From the NCBI GenBank assembly GCA_020650975.1, contig JAIPMN010001300.1, positions 33,961 to 97,960 on the forward strand: a DNA stretch of 64,000 bases. Direction: 5' to 3'. A model generated the notes under the pieces. It saw only the letters and a program-made list of their open reading frames with translations. It did not search any database and was not told the origin of the DNA. The translations under genes and the position numbers were made by a program. Shown here piece by piece: positions 57,376-64,000 of this stretch; position 1 is the stretch's first letter; each line of letters opens with the position of its first letter. The DNA comes from Apostichopus californicus (lineage: Eukaryota; Echinodermata; Holothuroidea; Aspidochirotida; Stichopodidae).

Positions 57376-59835
57376 GTTAGTTGTCAAATAAAAAGCACAA
57401 ATGTATGCAGTCTTCTTGAGCAGTTTGAAGCAAATACCACATTAGAAGGCCCTAATATGCAATAGGATAGCCTAACACCTTCTGTCAGTTCCTATTCTGA
57501 TAACTCATTACTATTTGTATTTTTACAACCTACGACAGATAAATTACCGGTATTGTTTGTTCCTTTGAAAGTCAGCATTTACCAATTATACCACAGCCCA
57601 GAGGTCAATTATTAGGGGCCTGGGGAAATATGAGTATGTGATCATTTGCATAATATACTTATAAAGGAAGAATCAAGACCTCCAAAAGGGGGATCACATG
57701 GCAAGACCTGGCAGTCAGTGCCACTGGTAGGATCAATGTTTCAACAACAAAAATTGTTCTAAAAGTTTTCACACCTATAACAAAAATTTAAAAATCAATG
57801 AAGAGAGAAAAGGAACCCCCAAAACTGCACTTTTATCTTTTCCTTTATTTGCAAAGTTCCCCTCAGCAATATCATATGAATTATACTTTAGAAAATATTA
57901 AAAGAAAAACACAAACCACTACACAGGTGTTCCTTAAGAAAATATACAAAGCAATATATACTATACTTGTCCGCACAGAAACCATAACTTCATTTAATCT
58001 ATATCCCTCCCCCTCTGAAGAAATAAAGGACAAAAATGTGAGTTAGCATTCTGGGGAAAAAATTCTTATGCCGCATCACTGACCGAGTTTTGGCATGATC
58101 CAGTCAAGGAAAAAATATTCACCTCAAGAAAGTAGATGATTACCTGTGCACCTATATGAGACAAATGCTTCCATGACTTTCCTTTAATATACTGATGCAG
58201 TCAGATGAATGTACCATATTTACATACATACCTATAAATAGAAATTATTGAATAATTCGGTATCTAGGTAAGATTGTAAAGTAGCCATCTTTTAAAAATG
58301 CTACAATTGTTGAAATTGGAATCTGGTCCCATTGAAGATTATGCATGTTGGCTTCCAGCAAGTTTATTTATAGTGCTCCCTCAAATTTGACAATTTTCCC
58401 ATCTATCAAAACACCTGACCCCCTTGCCACCCCCTTGCTATGCACCAAAAGCAGTTCAACCAAACATATGGAAATTATTGGATATGGGTACTTTCTTAAA
58501 GGTCACTGTGCTGTCTTTATCACGACATTTTAACAAACAGTATTGAATAACGTAAGTGTTCACATGGCCGTCGGCATATTATTTCTGGATACAATTCTTG
58601 AGTTTTGCTTTGTACAAATTGCATTATTGAGTCTCAGGATATTTGACATCAGTTTGATAAATTATGCAAATTTCAGCAGGAATTTCACTCCTTTCTTAAG
58701 TTTAAAGACCAAAGAAATTATTTTGAAAGACTTTCAAAGACATTCCACAAATTTGAGTAAATAATTCGGAACTTAATGATGCAGCTTGTTGGATTTCATA
58801 ACTAAAGGTAACTCACCACATTTATACTTTTCACCAGTTTCATTCATTCTAAATAATTAGTGCACTGCTTTCTGTGTTGGATTATCTAATATTAGGCAGA
58901 CAAGGCAAGTGCCCCCAAAGTTAGAGAGGCCTCTATGAATACATCCAGGCAAGAAAACTGCCTGTTTTTGGGTTGTGCATGTAAACCTCAATAATGTGAG
59001 GCATATGGTGCCCTAGGGCCTGCTAACCCTGAGCCTAGCACAACACTGGGAAACTTGCTGGCAGCATCATCTAGTGATTAGCTGTCACTGATAATGGCAA
59101 CATCCAGTCCAACCCAGTTCTTACAAAGCAGGACATGCTAGGTCACTGCGGTACATTTGGCCTTCAAGGGTTGTCTTGCTAATCTAAAGCACATCTAAGT
59201 GTTTGACACTTAAATGTAATTGACTCAGAATTCACTACAAAACTAAGTTCATGTCAAGAGATGATAGCATTGCAAGCACTGCCAAACCTATGACGTGCAT
59301 TGGTTCTCTTGAGGGAAATATTGTGCGACTTGCAAAGACACTGTTATGGCCAAGTGGTATAAAAGGTGAAGGCATCAGAAGAAACAGAAATGGCCTACAT
59401 GAATTGTTCCATGTTGTTATGTTGGATTTCTGGGGAAGGTATCCAGCTTTTCAGTGGGATGATGGAGGTAATTATGTTTCACATGATATTGTTCCCTTAC
59501 GTTTAACTTTCACACAAACATGCAAAAAAAAAAAATGTCAACACAAGCAACTTGAAACGACTGTAACGTGAATGCCTCTTGATGAATTGGTGAGATTGGT
59601 GGAAGCATCTGCATACTGACACACTTTACTGCAATGTCGATAATATCATCCTTCGAAATCCTTGACACACCATAATATTTATCCTCTCTGAATGGTATCA
59701 CTTTTTACACGCCTGTTCTCCAAGTTTCCTTCCTTTTCGTCCCTTGACAAACTTTGCTCAGACCACTCGTTGACACTCAGAAAGCAGAGAGAAGGCACTC
59801 GTTTTTTTTCCTTGAACCCGTAGAAAATGGTAATG
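57376..59835. other. Intergenic stretch, probably including the DNAJC3 3' UTR
   Basis: No conserved exon recognised. Minus-strand AATAAA signals (TTTATT on the plus strand) lie at 58363-58368 and 57844-57849. A 106-codon plus-strand open frame at 59251-59571 has no recognisable family. Confidence 0.45.
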
Positions 59836-59981
59836 TTAATTAAAATGGAATTTGAAATGTTGGTTCCCCCCGCCACCGCCGAACGGATTGAAACCGAATG
59901 GCTGACCCCACTGCTGTTGCCGTTGTTGTTGCTCTTCTGGATCTAATGGATCTTCCCCCCTGTCGTACATCGCTCTCTTTT
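59836..59981 (-). CDS. DNAJC3: DNAJC3 last coding exon
   Basis: A 146-nt exon, acceptor CTCATCAG, ending in TAA at 59836-59838. It encodes [17 protein letters not shown], a glutamine-rich run, [11 protein letters not shown] and the terminal FKFHFN. EDPLD and the FKFHFN end are shared with vertebrate DNAJC3; the Gln run replaces the shorter Gln/Gly stretch there. The 3' UTR lies to the left but its end is not evident; TTTATT (AATAAA on the minus strand) is first seen far away at about 58363. Confidence 0.95.
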
Positions 59982-62900
59982 CTGATGAGATTAAAACAAC
60001 AGGAAAAGAATAATAATAATAATAACTAAGATTTATAATGCGCTAATTATAAACAAAATAGTTGTCAAAAGCGCCAAAGAAGACATGACAATGTATAATA
60101 AAATTTGTTGGCAGTAGTGGTGAAGAAAGTATTTACGTGTTTCAAAATAATTTTACTATGTACACCAGCAACTTGTAACTTTTGTGTGTGACTCTCTCTA
60201 AAATAGGTATAATATTTACACATGATAAGATACCCTTCAGTTAGGGTGACACAAAGTTGTAACCGAATGCAAAATTAAAGAAAATGCAAAACAAAAAACC
60301 AACTTCAACGACAGGAAGAAAATATACAACAACAAATTGTGGACATAGATAATACAGGTTTGACAACAACAATGTACAAGATGATAAATCAGGGTCTCAA
60401 CCACTTGGTCAATAATATCACCTTTAATCAATCATTCAATCAAGAAATTACCTGGATCTGTAAGTACTTCTTTTGCGTCTGCTATATCCATGAATTTCTT
60501 TTCTGCTGATTCTTTATTGGCGCCCTCATGTTTATCAGGATGCCATTCCATTGCGAGTCTCCTATATGCTTTTAATATTTCTCTCTTTTGGGCATTTCTG
60601 GTGAATTGGGAGGGAAAAAAAGAAAAAACTGTGAATACATGAACGACTTGCTCGTTAACAGAAAAACTGATTGTAAAATTATCAACAAATGTTTTGAAAT
60701 AGCAAAGTTTACTCTATAAAGTATGAAATTCAAATCAGTGACATCATAGTTACAATTCCTGTGCTATATCAACAGACTCAACTGAGCGAACCTAAAATTG
60801 GTGGCCATACCTCTGCCATTTCTTTGTTGGAATATTTGGTCACAAAAATTTTTAAAATGCAAAGAGAAGATAATCATTAGTTTGTCCTGAACACCAACTG
60901 TAGGCCAATAATCATAAGAAAACTAAAAGTTATAATGGGAAGCTATTAGAGTACTTGCTCAATGAAAATTTGTCAAAATAATAACAGTGAGGTCATAAGT
61001 ATTTTATCATGACTTATAGAATAATTCTAATTTTTAATTTCTGAAGTCATATTTCTATCCATGATATACTTAAGGATCATACTTTTATTACTAAAGTGGA
61101 AACCATATTTTAACATAAAATATCAAACTTGTATACAAACAGATCTTTCCTGAGCACACCAAAGACATATTTAAGATTAAAGCCTGTTTTTACCGTTGCT
61201 GAATGAAATATCTTTGAATGCCCCCCCCCCAAATGAGCTAATTAAGGTCATTGACAATGTAGCCATAATTCATACTTCAAGGAATTTAATACTCTTATTT
61301 GTTGATCAATTTTGTCCCTAATTTACCTTTTAACTCCTAAAATTTTGTAATAATCTCTCTTTTTCGATTGTTTAAGAAGTTTTTCTGCTCTTTTTAAACC
61401 TTCTTGTGTTCTCTGGCTTTCATCTGCCTCATTGGCTGCTTGATAATCTTTAATAGCTGAAGAAAGATAAAAAGAACATAAAAAAACAGTGAAAAGATCT
61501 GAAAGAAGAGATATATATATACATACACATATATTGCAATCATTAGGCCAAATTCAACAAATGTTAAACTGAACACCTCAGAGTATTCTGTAAATCAAAT
61601 GAACAATTTTCAGTATGACATTGCAATTCCTTTTCAGTATAACTGACTCCTAGAGGTGCTCGTCTGTTATTAGTACCCTTGGATATCACCTTCAATATTT
61701 AAAAAAAAAAAAATAATGTGTTCAGCTGGGTTTGCAGAAGGATCTCTTTAATATCCACATTCCTCACAGAGTTCTCTAACAAAGAACTTACCTCTAGAAA
61801 TCTCTAGAAGTACATGCTTAAGACTAGACTTACCTTCTTCATATAGTTCAGACTGAATATAAGCTTCAGCTCTATCTGATAGTACAGCTACATTGTCTGG
61901 TTCTCTCTCTAAGATATCTGAACAGAGCTTTATTGCTTCATCTGTATGACCAGCCTGTGAATTAAAATCAGAGAGAAAATGCTTTCATTCTCTGACAATA
62001 GCTTCTATCAAGCCAGAACACTTGAGCTTCTGCAACTTTTCAAGATTTTCTGATGACAGGTTTTCCTGAACTAGTTACACACAAGCTTCCTTAAGATGAT
62101 GGCGCACTGCCCGTAATGAATGCAAGCCAACTCAAATCAACCGTTGAGACCTAGTTTTCGATAGTGGTGAAGACCCGCAGTGTTATTATTAACCCTGTAT
62201 ACTGATAGACTTGTACTCACACACAGCAACTGTTTCTCTGGAAGTTGTTTTGGTCACAAACTTATTTCCCGTGATCGGTTACATTTGCTAAAACTAGGCG
62301 CTTTTAATCGTGAGCTGCCACACACTACCGACTACCAGGTGGGATAAAAAACACTACAAGTTGAGGTTCCCCAATTGATGCCAACTCAAACAGACAAAAT
62401 CTTGATTAATCGTAGTCTCAAGCACAAACATACTGTACTGCCTGACAAGCCATGATTTTTCCATGGCTATAACTGTAGTGTCAGTTCCTGGGAACAAACC
62501 TAATAACTACAAAGTAACTCGACTGACAGACAAACGCGATGATAACTGTGCAATGTTAATTGTATTCTTGGTCTGCTTTGGAATTTAGCACGCTTGGCTT
62601 TTATATTGAATGAATAACATAATGTGTAAAATTAAGACATTGACATACGAATAGCAAAAGATGCTTATCGATGCAAACTATGTACTCGACAATAACGATT
62701 GGGTCGAGTAGGGTCATGTTCCAGTCCTGCATGGTGCTGGCATTATAGTTCATCAGTATCGATCCCAATTTCGAGTGTTACAAACTAATATAAAAGAGTT
62801 CTCAAAAGGAAAAGAAACCTACCTTTGATTTACAGTGACATATTCTTGTCTTTATATTTATTAAATGTGCATATTCTGTTGGCTCTGTCTTCGCTGCATT

Positions 62901-63986
62901 TTCAAATTTCTTTACAGCTTCGTCAAATCTGCAACAAAAGAAAGAGATCTCTGTCAAGGTCTTTCATATTAGACATAGCAGACAAAAGCAAAATTGTTGC
63001 GAGAGAAGGAAACCAATCAGATCTGAAAGTATCACCGACTGAAAAACGTTGAAGGTAAGTAAAACTATGCTCTGTACATACAGTGCTACGTAGAACTATG
63101 CTCTGTACATACAGTGCTACGTAGAACTATGCTCTGTACATGCAGTGCTACGTAGAACTATGCTCTGTACATGCAGTGCTACGTAGAACTATGCTCTGTA
63201 CATTCAGTGCTACGTAGAACTATGCTCTGTACATGCAGTGCTACGTAGAACTATGCTCTGTACATACAGTGCTACGTATAACTATGCTCTGTACATTCAG
63301 TGCTACGTATAACTGCTCTGTACATACAGTGCTATGTAGAACTATGCTCTGTACATACAGTGCTACGTAGAACTATGCTCTGTACATACAGTGCAACCTA
63401 GAACTATGCTCTGTACATACAGTGATACGTAGAACTATGCTCTGTACACACAGTTTAATGTAGAACAATGCTCTGTACATACAGTTCTACGTAGAACTAT
63501 GCTCTGTACATACAGTGCTACGTAGAACTATGCTCTGTACATTCAGTGCTACGTAGAACTATGCTCTGTACATACAGTGCTACGTAGAACTATGCTCTGT
63601 ACATACAGAGCTAAGTAGAACTATGCTCAATACATACATTGCTACGTAGTACTATGCTCTGTACATACAGTGCTACGTAGATGTATGTGAGAGAAATCAA
63701 AATAGAACAAAATGAGGACAAATTTTATTTAGACTCTCTAACATTTAACACAAGAATGTATACCAAGACTGAAGGGACTAAAAATCATCTTAGAATCACT
63801 ATTTAAACAGTTCTCATATAACACTATTGTACTGCCTTTAGATGTAGTTTATGAATCTCTACTTACTGTTGCTGTTGGATAAGCGTCTCTGCGGCTTGCA
63901 ATTGTTTGTTGAGTTTCTTCATTTTAGTATATAACGGCTTGCACTGTTTGTGGTCCTGGTCTAGCTTAAGGCATTCACGAATGTCA
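59836..63986 (-). CDS. DNAJC3: DnaJ homolog subfamily C member 3 (p58IPK), 3' six exons, 5' partial
   Basis: Minus-strand gene for an ER-lumenal co-chaperone that binds misfolded clients through TPR repeats and recruits BiP through its J domain; in vertebrates it also inhibits PERK and PKR. Six exons join with consistent phases: 63986-63867, 62928-62823, 61954-61834, 61456-61327, 60597-60452 and 59981-59836. In order they give [16 protein letters not shown] helices ([52 protein letters not shown]), a basic linker, the J domain ([26 protein letters not shown] with the catalytic HPD) and a Gln/Gly-rich tail ending FKFHFN. The order and the FKFHFN end match vertebrate DNAJC3. The signal peptide and the first TPRs are outside the window to the right. 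It converges with the DP gene. Confidence 0.96.
59982..60451 (-). other. DNAJC3 intron with AAT microsatellite
   Basis: Contains (AAT)n at about 60009-60025 followed by GATTTATAATGCGC and, further on, AAAAGCGCC, which resembles the 3' end of a common SINE/LINE tail. Nothing else recognised. Confidence 0.5.
60452..60597 (-). CDS. DNAJC3: DNAJC3 exon (J domain with HPD motif)
   Basis: A 146-nt exon, acceptor CAATTCACCAG, donor CCAG|GTAATT. It encodes [20 protein letters not shown] followed by DKHEG, then [16 protein letters not shown]. The His-Pro-Asp motif (codons at 60534-60542), required to stimulate Hsp70/BiP ATPase, is intact. Vertebrate DNAJC3 has HPDNF here; this gene has HPDKH. Confidence 0.97.
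61327..61456 (-). CDS. DNAJC3: DNAJC3 exon (TPR end, linker, start of J domain)
   Basis: A 130-nt exon, acceptor TTTCTTCAG, donor AAAAG|GTAAAT. It encodes [15 protein letters not shown], a helix ending [12 protein letters not shown], and [11 protein letters not shown], the first strand-helix junction of the J domain (vertebrate [13 protein letters not shown]). Confidence 0.97.
61834..61954 (-). CDS. DNAJC3: DNAJC3 exon (TPR)
   Basis: A 121-nt exon, acceptor TAATTCACAG, donor GAAG|GTAAGT. It encodes [20 protein letters not shown], then [18 protein letters not shown], a TPR unit aligned with vertebrate EAIRVCSEVLQMEPDNVNALKDRAEAY. Confidence 0.96.
62823..62928 (-). CDS. DNAJC3: DNAJC3 exon (TPR)
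   Basis: A 106-nt exon, acceptor TTTGTTGCAG, donor TCAAAG|GTAGGT. It encodes [19 protein letters not shown] and [10 protein letters not shown], matching the vertebrate YTDATSKYESVMKTEP..RICHCFSK segment. The first base completes a split Gln codon. Confidence 0.95.
63062..63680. repeat. 31-bp minisatellite, about 20 copies, in a DNAJC3 intron
   Basis: Tandem units AACTATGCTCTGTACATACA then GTGCTACGTAG, 31 bp each, about 619 bp in total. Variants recur in a scattered order (TACAG, TGCAG or TTCAG at the same position; GTATAAC for GTAGAAC). One unit is shorter by a few bases near 63310. It lies between DNAJC3 exons 62823-62928 and 63867-63986. No unique spacers, so not CRISPR-like. Confidence 0.97.
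63867..63986 (-). CDS. DNAJC3: DNAJC3 exon (TPR region, DQDHKQC)
   Basis: A 120-nt exon with acceptor TTCTCTCCAG and donor CAACA|GTAAGT. It encodes [19 protein letters not shown] and a Lys/Leu helix ending LIQQQ. The vertebrate counterpart is [19 protein letters not shown]. Only 14 bases of the upstream intron are in the window. Confidence 0.95.
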
Positions 63987-64000
63987 CTGGAGAGAAAGTA

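Noticed and set aside
59251-59571. 106-codon open frame beginning MSRDDSIAST, downstream of DNAJC3 on the other strand
   Set aside because: Moderately protein-like, but no family recognised and it ends in a poly-A/Lys run; not enough to call a gene.
63062-63680. CRISPR-like regular repeats
   Set aside because: Units are directly adjacent with no unique spacers, in a eukaryotic intron; an ordinary minisatellite.

Overview
This window looks like nuclear DNA of an invertebrate animal. It is AT-rich and intron-rich, with short exons, GT..AG splice sites, many microsatellites and decayed transposons, and no bacterial-style operons. TAGGCCTA-type motifs, tRNA-derived SINE sequence, CR1-like and Penelope-like retroelements, and proteins close to vertebrate orthologues suggest a deuterostome, most likely an echinoderm. 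The species assignment is inference. A five-base N gap at 53902-53906 shows it is a draft assembly.

Two real protein-coding genes can be reconstructed from conserved exons with matching splice phases. The first is a plus-strand orthologue of the E2F partner DP (TFDP1/TFDP2), with ten coding exons from 32688 to 48875 that encode the last 494 residues. It includes a 48-nt micro-exon that corresponds in position and content to the alternatively spliced nuclear-localisation 'E' exon of vertebrate DP-3/TFDP2. Its 5' coding start is not securely found; several exon-like segments between 1 and 18.3 kb are listed as candidates. The second is the 3' part of DNAJC3 (p58IPK) on the minus strand, six exons from 63986 down to 59836, covering the last TPR repeats, the J domain and the C-terminus. 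Its 5' part lies beyond the window. The genes converge, with about 11 kb between their stop codons.

Region by region: 1-32.6 kb is intergenic or 5'-intronic DNA with minisatellites, a 127-bp tandem duplication next to a hammerhead-ribozyme-like core (about 9.1 kb), a nuclear-receptor-half-site-rich dispersed repeat (14.6-15.6 kb), a SINE (22.0-22.2 kb) and a 137-bp tandem duplication (30.8-31.1 kb). 32.7-48.9 kb is the DP gene. Its introns hold a nested pair of inverted-repeat transposons inside a TA microsatellite (38.2-38.8 kb), an unexplained exon-like ORF (40.6-40.85 kb), an internally deleted GIY-YIG/Penelope-like retroelement relic (45.2-46.1 kb) and a fold-back element (47.3-47.6 kb). 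48.9-59.8 kb is mostly AT-rich intergenic DNA with a 5'-truncated, frameshifted CR1-like LINE (55.86-57.37 kb, minus). 59.8-64.0 kb is DNAJC3, with a 20-copy 31-bp minisatellite in one intron.

The two genes have no evident functional link: DP pairs with E2F in cell-cycle transcription, while DNAJC3 is an ER co-chaperone and PERK/PKR inhibitor. The most unusual items are the DP micro-exon, a possible in-frame alternative donor in the next DP exon, the hammerhead-like core, and the nested transposons.
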